Shown here in pieces: positions 16,145 through 25,808 of a stretch of 64,000 nucleotides of DNA. Source of the stretch: Paenibacillus swuensis (lineage in GTDB: Bacteria; Bacillota; Bacilli; Paenibacillales; DY6). Position numbers and translations under genes: made by a program. The number at the start of each line of letters is the position of its first letter. Position 1 is the first letter of the stretch. The notes under the pieces were generated by a model. That model worked only from the letters and a program-made list of their open reading frames with translations, had not been told where the DNA came from and made no database searches. The stretch is from NCBI RefSeq assembly GCF_001644605.1, contig NZ_CP011388.1:262440-326439 (forward strand), given 5' to 3'.

Positions 16145-17890
16145 ATGCTGGAGAGATTCAATACGTTAAGCACATTTCTCAAAATTAACTTGCTGCTACT
16201 GATGCTGCTGCTGCCGTTGCTAGCTTTAAATTACTATTCGAACCAAACCAGCAACAAGGTGGTGCGCAATGAAATTATGCGGTCAAGTGAAACCTATCTA
16301 TCCCTCTTGACGAGTCAGATTGATACAACCATTAATCAAATGTCCACGTTCGCTCTCGGCATGGGACGTGACAAGGTTGTCAAATCCTATATGAATTATG
16401 AGTCGTTTCAGCAACCCTATGAGAAGCTGATTATCGTAACGAATATTCTTGAGAAATTAAATCTAAACAGCTCATCCATGCCATGGACCAACCAATTTGC
16501 TGTGTATTCACCCATGACGAAGGACGCTATTTCGACTACAGGAAATGTTACCTATGATGCCGCTTTTTTGACCAAAAACTTAAAAAAGGACTGGCAGCGT
16601 CTTCCCGAAGATTACAGATACGGTCAACCTTACTTTATTCGTCATTTTGTCGAGCCCCCTCTTTCAGCCAGTCTAGACTTATTATCCGATCAGCTCATTA
16701 CTGAAATTACTTTTCCGGTTTATGAGCTGGTAAAGAAGCTTGATCAGTTTAAGCATAAGGGGAGTGTGCATGATCCCTTCTTATTTAAACCAGGTGAGAA
16801 ACCCATTGTGAATACTTCATCCAATGTGCCGCTCATCCACACGCTGGTGGAGCACATGACAGATCAATGGTTGAAGACTTCCGGCAATGAAACGATCGTG
16901 ATGCAAGATAACAAGTACGTTATAACGTATCAGTTGTCCAACGATTTGGGATGGTACCTTATCGACTACGTCCCTCTGGATGAGGCGCTGGCGCCCATTA
17001 AACGATCCGGCCAAATCTTCACAGGGTCTGTATGTATTCTTGTTGTGTTGGGTCTGGCTTTTTCATTCTTTATTTACCGAAATGTACAAATTCCTATATT
17101 GAAGCTGATGACTAGCGCTCGCGCAATAGCCAGAGGGGACTTCTCTGCTCAGATCTCCTATCATGCGAAGAATGAATTTCACTTCCTTATTACTCAATTT
17201 AATACGATGGCCATGCAAATTAAGGGGTTAATTGAGACCGTTTATGAATCCAAAATACGGCTGCAGGAAGCCACCCTTAAACAGCTGCAATCCCAGATTG
17301 ATCCGCACTTCTTGTACAATAGCCTCAATTTCATCCAATATAGCGCCAGAAAACACGATGTGGACGCGGTCATTTCGATGACTCTGCATCTGGGAACATA
17401 TTATCGCTCTGCTACCAGGTTGGGCAAAGATATGACTACGCTGGGTGAGGAAATGAAGCTCATCAAGAGCTATTTGGAAATACACAAACTACGCATGTAT
17501 GGAATGAACTACGAACTGATTCTTCCTCCGTCCATGGACAGTCTGGAGCTTCCGAGGCTGCTTCTTCAACCTGTCGTGGAAAATGCGATTATTCATGGGA
17601 TCTCCAAGCGAAATCAACCCGGATTTATTAAGATAATGGCTGGGAACGACAATGGGTTCTTTCAAATTACGGTGGAGGATAACGGTGTCGGAATGGAGGC
17701 TGCTGAACAGCAGGAGCTGCTTGCCTTGATCTTGAATCCGAGTGATGATACCAATGTCTGCGGACTTTGGAATGTTACACAAAGGCTTATTCTTCAATAT
17801 GGCGCCGAAGCAGGTGTTTCCATCGAGTCTTCTGAATATGGCGGTTTAAAGTTTGTCCTATACTGGACTATCCGCGAATTGGAGGAATGA
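16145..17890 (+). CDS. YesM-like sensor histidine kinase
   Basis: A 581-residue kinase. TM1 is at about residues 14-31, an extracytoplasmic sensor region runs to about 290, and TM2 is at about 294-315. A HAMP segment at about 316-368 is followed by the His_kinase domain, with phospho-acceptor H388 in QIDPHFLYNSL. The HATPase part has VVENAIIHG and a glycine-rich DNGVGM. AGGAG precedes the ATG. It is encoded divergently from the sugar transporter it most likely controls. Its partner regulator starts 7 bp after its stop. Confidence 0.93.
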   Translation: MLERFNTLSTFLKINLLLLMLLLPLLALNYYSNQTSNKVVRNEIMRSSETYLSLLTSQIDTTINQMSTFALGMGRDKVVKSYMNYESFQQPYEKLIIVTNILEKLNLNSSSMPWTNQFAVYSPMTKDAISTTGNVTYDAAFLTKNLKKDWQRLPEDYRYGQPYFIRHFVEPPLSASLDLLSDQLITEITFPVYELVKKLDQFKHKGSVHDPFLFKPGEKPIVNTSSNVPLIHTLVEHMTDQWLKTSGNETIVMQDNKYVITYQLSNDLGWYLIDYVPLDEALAPIKRSGQIFTGSVCILVVLGLAFSFFIYRNVQIPILKLMTSARAIARGDFSAQISYHAKNEFHFLITQFNTMAMQIKGLIETVYESKIRLQEATLKQLQSQIDPHFLYNSLNFIQYSARKHDVDAVISMTLHLGTYYRSATRLGKDMTTLGEEMKLIKSYLEIHKLRMYGMNYELILPPSMDSLELPRLLLQPVVENAIIHGISKRNQPGFIKIMAGNDNGFFQITVEDNGVGMEAAEQQELLALILNPSDDTNVCGLWNVTQRLILQYGAEAGVSIESSEYGGLKFVLYWTIRELEE

Positions 17891-17897
17891 AAGAAAT

Positions 17898-19538
17898 ATG
17901 ATTCAACTATTAATTGTAGATGACGAGCGGCTGATTGCCGACTCATTAGCCGAACTGCTGCCTTGGGATGAGCTTCATATTAACCAGGTTTATCGCGCAT
18001 ACTCGGGTCAAGAGGCCCTTCAGTTATTGGATACACACCCTATTGATATTGTAATTACGGATATACGCATGCCGGAGTTTAGCGGACTTGAGCTCATCGA
18101 GGAGATCAGAAAAACAAACAGCCGAATTAAATGCATTATACATTCGGGGTATGCCGATTTCGAATATGCGAAGAAAGCTATGTCTTCCCAAGTAACCGAG
18201 TTTGTTATTAAGCCGGCAAGCGATGAGGACATCTTGAATGCGGTTAGGCGGATGATGAACCAACTTCAAGAAGAATTGCAGCTGCAGTTTTCACATCAGA
18301 AGGTATTTGACGCGTTGAAACAACAAGTGCCGCTTATGCGTTCCCAGTTTCTTCATGATCTGATTAAAGGCAAGAAGATCGGATTCTCCGAGCTTGAAAA
18401 CAAGTTGGAACTTATGAACCTGTTCTTGCGTAACGATGATCCTTTTGCATTGCTAGTCATTCGATTGGAGGAAGGTTTTCAAGGGTTCGATCAAGGAAGT
18501 CTCTCGCTATATGAATACGCTATCTTAAATATTACGGAAGAAACGTTGCGAGAACATTTCCATGTGCTGACCACACGAGACGTTTATGACTATTTGATTG
18601 TCCTTGTCCAACACAAGGACCCAACGAATGGGGATTCCGGCCATGGTACCAGTAAATATTCCGTATTATTAGAGGAGATGGGGCTTAAGCTTCAGAAGAA
18701 TGTAAACACGTTCCTCAAAGGGAAAATTTCTCTGATTGTCAGTCCGTGGGGATCCTTTCCTCACGATGTGCCTGGTCTATATCAGGCATCCATTACTACC
18801 GTTAGGCGCAATGTCGGTAATGACCGCGAAATTTTTCTGACCTTGACCGATAACAGCTTGAGTACGCAAGTGAAATCACTCCGCAGCCTATACGAACCCC
18901 CTTCATTAATGCAACTGTTCGATATAGGACAAAAAGAGCTGACATTATCCAAAATAGATACGATCATTAAAGAGCTTGAGGAGCATTGGGCCGATTCTCA
19001 GGAACATCTGTTAGAAGTTTTCCTCCACTTTGGCGCTGCCTTCACTTATGCCGCTCATAAGAACGGAAAATTACTCGAAGATTTAATTGGCAGTGATTAC
19101 GAATTGCTGATTGCACGCAAACCTTTTTTGAGTATTCGCCAGCTAAAGAATTGGACTTCTAACGTTTCCGAACAACTTTATGAGGATCTGAACCGGGATT
19201 GGATTGATGCGAAAAGCAATACGGTAATGCAAATTCAACAATATGTAACCCATAACTTATCCATGGATGTGACCCTTCAAGCGATAGCTGACCATGTTCA
19301 TATGCATCCTGTATATTTATCCCGAATGTTTAAAGCAAAAACCGGTGAAAATCTAAGTGATTATATCATTCGACTGAAAATGGAAATGTCAGCTTATTTA
19401 CTTAAAGAAACCGACGCCCGGATCTATCAGATCTGCATCGAGGTAGGCTATCAAAACCCGCCCTATTTCAGTAAATTGTTCAAGAAATATTATGGCGTCT
19501 CCCCGCAGGAATTCCGTGAATCAACACCTGATGGATAG
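17898..19538 (+). CDS. YesN-like response regulator (REC, central region, AraC HTH)
   Basis: The start chosen is the ATG at 17898 (MIQLLIVDDERLIADS); the longer frame from 17853 overlaps the kinase and lacks a suitable site, whereas GGAGG lies 12 bp before 17898. This gives 546 residues. D55 in VITDIRMP is the phospho-acceptor and K is in FVIKPA. The central region (about 135-440) is typical of long YesN proteins, and the AraC-type helix-turn-helix lies at about 450-543, ending YFSKLFKKYYGVSPQEF. It probably activates the divergent lplB promoter. Confidence 0.93.
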   Translation: MIQLLIVDDERLIADSLAELLPWDELHINQVYRAYSGQEALQLLDTHPIDIVITDIRMPEFSGLELIEEIRKTNSRIKCIIHSGYADFEYAKKAMSSQVTEFVIKPASDEDILNAVRRMMNQLQEELQLQFSHQKVFDALKQQVPLMRSQFLHDLIKGKKIGFSELENKLELMNLFLRNDDPFALLVIRLEEGFQGFDQGSLSLYEYAILNITEETLREHFHVLTTRDVYDYLIVLVQHKDPTNGDSGHGTSKYSVLLEEMGLKLQKNVNTFLKGKISLIVSPWGSFPHDVPGLYQASITTVRRNVGNDREIFLTLTDNSLSTQVKSLRSLYEPPSLMQLFDIGQKELTLSKIDTIIKELEEHWADSQEHLLEVFLHFGAAFTYAAHKNGKLLEDLIGSDYELLIARKPFLSIRQLKNWTSNVSEQLYEDLNRDWIDAKSNTVMQIQQYVTHNLSMDVTLQAIADHVHMHPVYLSRMFKAKTGENLSDYIIRLKMEMSAYLLKETDARIYQICIEVGYQNPPYFSKLFKKYYGVSPQEFRESTPDG

Positions 19539-19557
19539 GCATTTTCGCAGAATAAAA

Positions 19558-19595
19558 TAAGAAGCCTGGGCTCGTATGACGAGGCGGGCTTCTTA
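19558..19595. terminator. Convergent terminator after the response regulator
   Basis: An imperfect hairpin with arms AAGAAGCC and GGCTTCTTA and further pairing inside (GGCTCG with CGAGGC-like sequence). It lies between the rightward regulator and the leftward VOC gene. Confidence 0.55.
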
Positions 19596-19618
19596 CAGTT
19601 GGTCAGTCATGTCTTTAT

Positions 19619-20041
19619 TTACTTGGCTCTCATCATTAGGGGATGGTCATCATTTAACTGCAGCAAATCCCACAGGTTCCCATATAGATCTTTAAATACC
19701 GCTACCATTCCATACGATTGTTCTTTGGGTTCGCGTACAAATTTAATACCTCTGGAGACCATTTCATTATAGTCCCGCCAGAAATCATCTGTGTTTAGAA
19801 ACAGAAACACTCGTCCGCCAGACTGGTTACCTATGAACGGTTCTTGTTCGGGCTTAGATGCCTTGGCAAGCAGTATGGTGGTGCCGGTGGAACCAGGAGG
19901 AGCTACGACCACCCATCGTTTATCTTGTTCGGGTTGGTAGGTATCTTCGACTAAAGTGAAATTCAGTTTCTTCGTATAAAATGCTATGGCGTCATCGTAA
20001 TCTTGTACCACCAGCGCGATATGTACTATCGATTGGAGCAT
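19619..20041 (-). CDS. VOC (glyoxalase/bleomycin-resistance) family protein
   Basis: A 140-residue protein with two beta-alpha-beta-beta-beta modules. The first begins SIVHIALVVQDYDDAIAFYTKKLNFTLVED, with the metal-ligand-type His near residue 7. The second ends VAVFKDLYGNLWDLLQLND. The usual last metal ligand (Glu) is replaced by Gln in LLQ, so the catalytic metal site may be altered. AGGAGG and a second AAAGG lie before the ATG. It starts 14 bp after the TetR gene and probably shares its transcript. The substrate is unknown; proteins of this type include hydrolases, isomerases and drug-binding proteins. Confidence 0.85.
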   Translation of the reverse strand: MLQSIVHIALVVQDYDDAIAFYTKKLNFTLVEDTYQPEQDKRWVVVAPPGSTGTTILLAKASKPEQEPFIGNQSGGRVFLFLNTDDFWRDYNEMVSRGIKFVREPKEQSYGMVAVFKDLYGNLWDLLQLNDDHPLMMRAK

Positions 20042-20055
20042 CCTTTAACATCCTC

Positions 20056-20658
20056 CTAATTTAATTTTCCTTGCGGTAACATCTGATGTAGCTCAAGAAG
20101 TTTCCACAACTGGTCTGTCATGTCTTTGGCCGAGCAAGGCATCTTCTGAACAAACCACCACTCGATCACACCGACTGTCGCTGAACTTAGAAACTGCGCT
20201 AGAATATCCTTTTGCAATTCACCCAAGTCCATATGACTTTGATCGATTTGCTCGTGAATTCCCCTGATCATCAGCGCTTGCAAATGGTTTCTGAAGGAAG
20301 GAACGCCTTTGTTCGTAAGGAGTGTGGTGTAGAAGAGCGCATTCTGTTCCATCAGTTGGAACGTGCGCAGCAAGGTGTCTCTAGCGGGATACAAACCAGT
20401 TTCATCGGCGGGCGAGCAACTCTGAACTAACTGTTCCATATGAGTTTGCAAGCATTTATCCAACAGATCATATTTATCCGCATAGTGAGAGTAGATCGTT
20501 CCCCGGTTGACATCCGCGCGCTCCGCGATTTCATTAATCGTGATTTTCTCAAAATCTTTCTCCGCCATCAAACCAATCAACGCGTTCATTATAGCTTCCT
20601 GGTTTTTTTTAATTCTTCGGTCCAAGGTCATTCTCCTGTTCTTCAACTTAGTAGACAT
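20056..20658 (-). CDS. TetR-family transcriptional regulator
   Basis: The frame extends to 20694, but a palindrome at 20671-20686 and the absence of a binding site there favour the ATG at 20658 (MSTKLKNRRMTLDRR), giving about 200 residues; MTLDRR further on is another candidate. The TetR_N domain is clear: NALIGLMAEKDFEKITINEIAERADVNRGTIYSHYADKYDLL. The C-terminal TetR_C_33-like region ends SSATVGVIEWWFVQKM, usual for AcrR-like regulators with a VxxWW motif. It is divergent from a ketopantoate-reductase-like gene and cotranscribed with a VOC gene. It probably represses both (inference). Confidence 0.9.
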   Translation of the reverse strand: MSTKLKNRRMTLDRRIKKNQEAIMNALIGLMAEKDFEKITINEIAERADVNRGTIYSHYADKYDLLDKCLQTHMEQLVQSCSPADETGLYPARDTLLRTFQLMEQNALFYTTLLTNKGVPSFRNHLQALMIRGIHEQIDQSHMDLGELQKDILAQFLSSATVGVIEWWFVQKMPCSAKDMTDQLWKLLELHQMLPQGKLN

Positions 20659-20670
20659 TTGGGAGTAATC

Positions 20671-20686
20671 TGTTGAATAATCAACA
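20671..20686. promoter_or_regulatory. Candidate TetR operator
   Basis: The inverted repeat TGTTGA-ATAA-TCAACA lies in the 136 bp divergent region, just upstream of the preferred regulator start. Its position fits autoregulation. The assignment is by position and symmetry only. Confidence 0.45.
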
Positions 20687-20794
20687 AAATCCATACATTT
20701 AACGATTGATTGGAGTTGACTAAGCTGATATCCTAATTATATTGGACACTTGTTCAAAAAACAACATTTGTTTATATGAATAGGGGGTACTCTT

Positions 20795-21733
20795 TTGAAC
20801 ATATTAGTTTTTGGCGCAGGCGTTTTGGGCAGTTATCTTGCTCATGCGTTAGTGCGTGGAAGAAATGATGTTACGGTACTTGCCCGAGGTAAGCGCGCGG
20901 AAGACTTGAGGCGGGACGGCCTTGTCATCCGCCATTATTTCCAGCGTAAAACCACGGTCGATCAAGTTAAAGTCATTCACGAACTGCGGGCTGATGAGCG
21001 GTATGACCTTATTTTTGTCGTGATGAAATATAATGATTTTCCTTCTGTACTGTCTATTTTGGCCGAAAATGTGAGCAGTAACATCGTACTTGTGGGAAAT
21101 AACGTCGACGCCCGCGGCATGCAGACTTATATTGAACAACATAGCCCTGTTAAGAAACATGTGATCTTCGGCTTTCAGCTCAGCGGCGGACTTCGAGAAG
21201 CAGGCGGTCGTGTGGTCTGCATACGCGGAGGAGGGCAAATGGTGCTTGACGCGCTTGACGGTGATATTCCCTTCAAGCCCATGCTGGAGCGCGCTTTCCG
21301 TCATAGTAAATATAAATTAACTTATCTTGAAGATATCGATTCTTGGCTGAAGAGTCACGTCGTCCTCGTTGCGGCCATGAATTCCGCAGGCTATCTGCAC
21401 AACAATGATTTCCTTAAAGTATCCAAAGACAAAAAGCTGTTAATGCAAGCCCTTTCGGCCATGGACGAGGGATTTCAAGTGTTAGAGAAATTAGGATTTG
21501 CGGTTATTCCGGCGGGTCAAGTTCGTGCTATTCGTCAACACAGACAGCTTGTATACTATGGTTTCAAAATCCTGCATCGGATGCCGTTTATGAAGTCGAT
21601 GGAAGGATTTTTTGGGGAAATTATGGCCATCTATGAATCGTTCGAGAGTTTGAAACGAGCTTCGGGGATCGCTACGCCGAACTGGGATGAACTTGAGAAA
21701 CGATCTACTTTGAAGTTTGCCGGAGAAAGATAA
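20795..21733 (+). CDS. Ketopantoate reductase family (PanE/ApbA-like) protein
   Basis: A 312-residue protein with a TTG start at 20795, preceded by AGGGGG. The N-terminal Rossmann motif is MNILVFGAGVLGSYLAHAL, and a basic segment GKRAEDLRRDGLVIRH fits NADP binding. The C-terminal helical domain (about 180-300) contains a K/N/S-type helix region (SHVVLVAAMNSAGYL). The typical PanE active-site lysine/asparagine pattern cannot be confirmed by eye. In this TetR-linked context it is more likely a paralogous dehydrogenase than the biosynthetic PanE. A bidirectional terminator follows. Confidence 0.82.
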   Translation: MNILVFGAGVLGSYLAHALVRGRNDVTVLARGKRAEDLRRDGLVIRHYFQRKTTVDQVKVIHELRADERYDLIFVVMKYNDFPSVLSILAENVSSNIVLVGNNVDARGMQTYIEQHSPVKKHVIFGFQLSGGLREAGGRVVCIRGGGQMVLDALDGDIPFKPMLERAFRHSKYKLTYLEDIDSWLKSHVVLVAAMNSAGYLHNNDFLKVSKDKKLLMQALSAMDEGFQVLEKLGFAVIPAGQVRAIRQHRQLVYYGFKILHRMPFMKSMEGFFGEIMAIYESFESLKRASGIATPNWDELEKRSTLKFAGER

Positions 21734-21747
21734 ACTAACGCACAAAT

Positions 21748-21792
21748 AACCCTCCGAAGTAAAGTAATCTTAAACTTTACTTCGGAGGGTTG
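21748..21792. terminator. Strong bidirectional terminator
   Basis: The long arms AACCCTCCGAAGTAAAGT and ACTTTACTTCGGAGGGTT are perfect complements around a short loop. It lies between convergent genes (ketopantoate-reductase-like and FAD oxidoreductase). Confidence 0.9.
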
Positions 21793-21794
21793 TT

Positions 21795-24098
21795 CTAATA
21801 ACAACGCACCTCATACACGCCCGCGGAAGGATCTCCGTTCGTGGCCAATATGACTATGCGCAGACGGTCGGTCTGTACGGGATGCTCAAGGGTATGTCGA
21901 ACCAACCTCTGGTAGTTGCCTTCCATATGAACTAGCGTGGTCCAGGTATCTCCTACGAAAGCTTCAATCATGTAATCCTTAGGGCATTGCGGATCACGAT
22001 AGAACGGTTGATATTTATGATATTCCTGATATATATGTCCGGGGAAAACAGTTTGAACCTCACGGATCGTCTGCATTTCTTGCCATTGAAGCTCAATGAA
22101 AGGCGGAACCGGATCCGAAGGATCAGACAGCCATACATTCGTATATTGATGCGGGCGAGTCACACCGCTGACCACATTCTCTCCGCCAAAACATGACTGA
22201 GCCGGTGTAATGCGGTAACTGAGTGTACCGCCATCGGATAGGTAGCGGCGCATTTTGCCCCCGCCCATGTCAAACGCGGACACGTGCCCCGGAATAACCG
22301 TGCCGGCTGAATGCCACTCCACGGATGGATTCGCTTCAATCTGCAGCCTTACATAGCGATGTTCTGCCGAAGAATGATGCCAATTCAGCTTCCACTCCAC
22401 CCATTGCTTCGTACCTACAGGTACGATGAGTTCCGTCTGGGCATACACCTCACCTGTCTCTACCCGGTAATCCCAGATATGATCGACAGGCACAATGCTT
22501 GCCTGAATGCGTTGAGGCTGCTCAGACGTATTACTTAAACAGATCGAGATCGTATCGATGGTTCCTTGCTCGATAGCAATCCATTGTGCGCGCATATGCG
22601 TAAGCGGTTCAGCCTGTTGTTTACGGAGTTGCTGCTGCTCCGCCGAACGGAAGCCATTCGTGTAATCTCGATTCTCAGGTCCGACACCATGGACCATGGC
22701 CGAAGAACTCACGCTGATTGTTGCGGTCCTCGCCAAATCATGGTCATCTTCATTCTTGTAATTAGGCAGGAAACAGCCGTCACGAAGCAGATGTTGCTGG
22801 ATGTTGACTACATTCGCACCTGTAAGCTCATCCAGATCCAGCTTATGCTTGACCGCATAAGCCAAGCCTGTACCCGCTGCCTGCCCCATCAACGCCGTCG
22901 TTGACATCACTCGGACGGTTCCTAGCGCGGCGTGAGTCACACTGACATTACGACCCGCCATCATCAGATTGCGGACGTCTTTAGAAACCATAATGCGGAA
23001 TGGAATGCCGTATGGTCCGCAATAACTCTTTTGGGCATAATCGCTGGTCTCGCTATAACCCTCGGCGCTTGCCGGCTCCGCCGTTTCGGCGAGAAGGCCT
23101 CCAGGCGTGTGAAGATCCACAAACCATCCCCCATAGGCGATTTCATCTGGAAACACGGTGCGATTCTGAATGTCATGCTCCGTCATGAAATATTGGCCAA
23201 GAATCCGCCTACTCTCCCGTTTACCGGGGACTTGACCGATCCAATCCAATGCTAGGTTCGCTGTTTGTTCTTTTAACGCAGGGTCATGATTCTTCATCCA
23301 GTCCCATATGCCAAGCGTATGCCTGGTAAGTTCATGCCGAATTGTTTCATTATCATAGACGGTATTCCAGGGGATCCCGATTTCAATCCACCAAAAGCCC
23401 GATTCCGTGTCGTAAAAGGTGCGTCCTTGCTTATAAAAGTAGTCGGGGTCTTCGTGTTGGACAGCCCAGGAAGGCGCTTTGAAAGGCACGGGGCGTCCCA
23501 TATCCTTGGCTCGAAAATGGATGGAACTCCCCATTGTATTAGAGCTCGCTTCAAGCGGAGCATGGGGCTCTCCGAATTCTTTTTTTCCCTCGGAGCCCCA
23601 ACGCCATTCACATCCCGCCAGATCGGCAACTATACCATCTCCGGTGCTGTCAATAAAGTAATCACCTTGAATCTCAAGTTCCGTCTCCGCATTAGCTATT
23701 ACAGCTCGTACAGAACGAATCTTCTCACCCTCCATCTGAACGCTTAGGACGGAGGTGTTCAGATGAAAGGTCAAGTTAGGCGTCCTTACCGCCATATCAT
23801 ACATAACCATATCCCACACGCTGTTAGTCCAGCCATTCTCACGAATCTTCTCATGATTGACAGCGCGCTCTTCAATAAGCAGCTCTGAAATGATGCCCGT
23901 TTCCCTCCCATAAGCGTGGAAGTTCGCCGCTCCGTGCGGGGTAACACGAATTTCCGAGGAACTGTTGCCGCCGAATACGGGTCGATCCTGAATGAGACAG
24001 GTGCGAGCTCCATGTCTGGCCGATGCAACCGCCGCGCAGAAGCCGGCAAGCCCTCCGCCGCAGACAACAACATCATAAGTTTGTTGAATTGTTTTCAT
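21795..24098 (-). CDS. FAD-dependent oxidoreductase with extra C-terminal domain
   Basis: A 767-residue protein. The N-terminal dinucleotide-binding motif is DVVVCGGGLAGFCAAVASARHG, followed by the FAD_oxidored (PF12831) hallmark FGGNSSSEIRV and the second FAD contact DYFIDSTGDGIVADLAG. The FAD domain closes near residue 440 (VMSTTALMGQAAGTGLAYAV). The remaining 320 residues are beta-rich (LSYRITPAQSCFGGENV, PPFIELQWQEMQTIREVQTVF) and resemble a sugar-binding jelly-roll, but I cannot name the family. There is no signal peptide. AGGAGG lies 9 bp upstream, and the start overlaps the kinase gene by 26 bp. It is the last gene of a leftward sugar-transport/two-component operon, so oxidation of an imported glycan derivative is plausible but unproven. 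Confidence 0.85.
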   Translation of the reverse strand: MKTIQQTYDVVVCGGGLAGFCAAVASARHGARTCLIQDRPVFGGNSSSEIRVTPHGAANFHAYGRETGIISELLIEERAVNHEKIRENGWTNSVWDMVMYDMAVRTPNLTFHLNTSVLSVQMEGEKIRSVRAVIANAETELEIQGDYFIDSTGDGIVADLAGCEWRWGSEGKKEFGEPHAPLEASSNTMGSSIHFRAKDMGRPVPFKAPSWAVQHEDPDYFYKQGRTFYDTESGFWWIEIGIPWNTVYDNETIRHELTRHTLGIWDWMKNHDPALKEQTANLALDWIGQVPGKRESRRILGQYFMTEHDIQNRTVFPDEIAYGGWFVDLHTPGGLLAETAEPASAEGYSETSDYAQKSYCGPYGIPFRIMVSKDVRNLMMAGRNVSVTHAALGTVRVMSTTALMGQAAGTGLAYAVKHKLDLDELTGANVVNIQQHLLRDGCFLPNYKNEDDHDLARTATISVSSSAMVHGVGPENRDYTNGFRSAEQQQLRKQQAEPLTHMRAQWIAIEQGTIDTISICLSNTSEQPQRIQASIVPVDHIWDYRVETGEVYAQTELIVPVGTKQWVEWKLNWHHSSAEHRYVRLQIEANPSVEWHSAGTVIPGHVSAFDMGGGKMRRYLSDGGTLSYRITPAQSCFGGENVVSGVTRPHQYTNVWLSDPSDPVPPFIELQWQEMQTIREVQTVFPGHIYQEYHKYQPFYRDPQCPKDYMIEAFVGDTWTTLVHMEGNYQRLVRHTLEHPVQTDRLRIVILATNGDPSAGVYEVRCY

Positions 24099-25806
24099 AA
24101 GTAAGGCCTCCTGAAGGAAACTGAATTCGAATGGTAGTTCCCATACCTAAATAACTGTGAAAATGAACGCCGTATTGGGAACCATATTGAAGCTTAATTC
24201 GTTCATCTACGTTGCGAATACCGTACCCAAGCGCTTCCTCTCCCAATCGGGACAGTTGCTCAATCGTGTACTTATCCATACCGATTCCATCATCAATAAT
24301 CTTGAATTCAATGATTCCGTTGTCCAGCCTGCCTGTAATCCTTATATTCAAGCGATTATTCTTATACCAGGCATGCTCTAACGCATTCTCAATAAAAGGT
24401 TGAAGAATTAATTTAACGGATGACTGCGACAGAATGTCCGGCTCTACATCATAGATGACACTGAATTTATCGTCATACTTGATCCTCTGAATTTCAATAT
24501 AAAGCTGAACCTGCTCCAACTCTTTGGCGATCGATATCAAGGATTTCCCGTTGTTCAACGTCAATCGGTAAAACTGACTCAGCTTGATAATCATTTGATG
24601 CATCCGTTCAGGTTGTCCCAGCTGTCCTAAAGTACTGATCGCGGATAACGTATTATAGAGAAAATGCGGATTAATCTGAGCTTGCAGAGCGGACAGTTCG
24701 GCAGAGGTGCTTCTTAGCTTGGTCTCATACACCTCTTCAATTAAATGATTAATTGTAGATGCCATTTGGTTAAAGGAATCCGAGATTTTAGCGAATTCAT
24801 CTTTGTCCTTGACCTGAATACGCTTTAAGTAATTGCCCTGATGGAAGCTGTCTATCGCGCTCACGATTTTCGTCACTCTTCTGGAGAAATATTGAGAAAT
24901 AAAGGCTCCGATGATGATCAATACGATCATACTGCTCAAGCAAGCTACCAGTGTTGCGATCTTCAGCTTTCTGGCCTCCGCATGCATTTCATGCATGGGG
25001 ACGTATAGAACCATCTTCCCTTGCATGACCGGAATTTCCTCTTCTACTTTCAAGTAGGCAAGGTTGTTCTTCAAGGTTTCCAGAGAGACAGCCCCCTTGC
25101 CCTCGGGTTCACTCTTGTATACGACATTTCCGGAATGGTCGAGAATCATGAGAACACTATCGTTGCCCGGCTTCTCCATATTGTCCGTATCGAACAATTC
25201 ATGTATAGGGACTTGGATTCGAAGAACACCCAGGTTCTCTATAGGAAACCTGGAGATTTCCTTAAGATGACGTACGACGGAGATGACTCCGTTGTCCGCA
25301 TCATTATAGAACTGCCCCCACTCGGATTGATCCTGCTTGAGTTTTGCCTTGTCATCCCAGGGCCGATTCTGAAGTCTTGAACTATGATAGATGCTGTATT
25401 GTTTACGGCTTAAATCCGATCGTCTCTCTTTGGAATAAATCTCGGGCAAGCTTTCATTATTTATATATAAACTAATATGAATCGTATGCGTGGAGAGCTG
25501 CAAGGCGGATTCAAGTTTAGGCTGCAAATATTCCGTGTATTCCTCCCAGGCAGTAAGGGGAGTCTGCCGCTTGTTAAGCAGCTTTTGAGTTCTTGCATCC
25601 CAGAACAGGAAATCCGATACTCGCTGTATATCCGAAATTCTAAATTCAAGGTTGCTGCGCAGCTGTTGGATGACCAGTCTCGTGTTTTCTTCGGTTTGTT
25701 GGGTCAAACTATTGATAGAAACTCTGTATGAGAAATTACCTACTGCGAGAATCGTGATGAGAACAAGCGAAGAAAAGGCGATAAGTAATTTATTGCGAAA
25801 GCTCAT
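24073..25806 (-). CDS. YesM-like sensor histidine kinase
   Basis: A 577-residue kinase. TM1 is at about residues 7-27, an extracytoplasmic domain follows to about 270, and TM2 is at about 278-300 (IATLVACLSSMIVLIIIGAFI). HAMP follows, then the His_kinase domain with H381 in QINPHFLYNTL and the HATPase with FIENALEHAW and DDGIGMD. It starts 2 bp after the stop of the response regulator, with GAAGGGG upstream, so the two are coupled. It probably senses a carbohydrate, directly or through the binding protein, and signals to the regulator next to it. Confidence 0.93.
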   Translation of the reverse strand: MSFRNKLLIAFSSLVLITILAVGNFSYRVSINSLTQQTEENTRLVIQQLRSNLEFRISDIQRVSDFLFWDARTQKLLNKRQTPLTAWEEYTEYLQPKLESALQLSTHTIHISLYINNESLPEIYSKERRSDLSRKQYSIYHSSRLQNRPWDDKAKLKQDQSEWGQFYNDADNGVISVVRHLKEISRFPIENLGVLRIQVPIHELFDTDNMEKPGNDSVLMILDHSGNVVYKSEPEGKGAVSLETLKNNLAYLKVEEEIPVMQGKMVLYVPMHEMHAEARKLKIATLVACLSSMIVLIIIGAFISQYFSRRVTKIVSAIDSFHQGNYLKRIQVKDKDEFAKISDSFNQMASTINHLIEEVYETKLRSTSAELSALQAQINPHFLYNTLSAISTLGQLGQPERMHQMIIKLSQFYRLTLNNGKSLISIAKELEQVQLYIEIQRIKYDDKFSVIYDVEPDILSQSSVKLILQPFIENALEHAWYKNNRLNIRITGRLDNGIIEFKIIDDGIGMDKYTIEQLSRLGEEALGYGIRNVDERIKLQYGSQYGVHFHSYLGMGTTIRIQFPSGGLTYENNSTNL

Positions 25807-25808
25807 GA

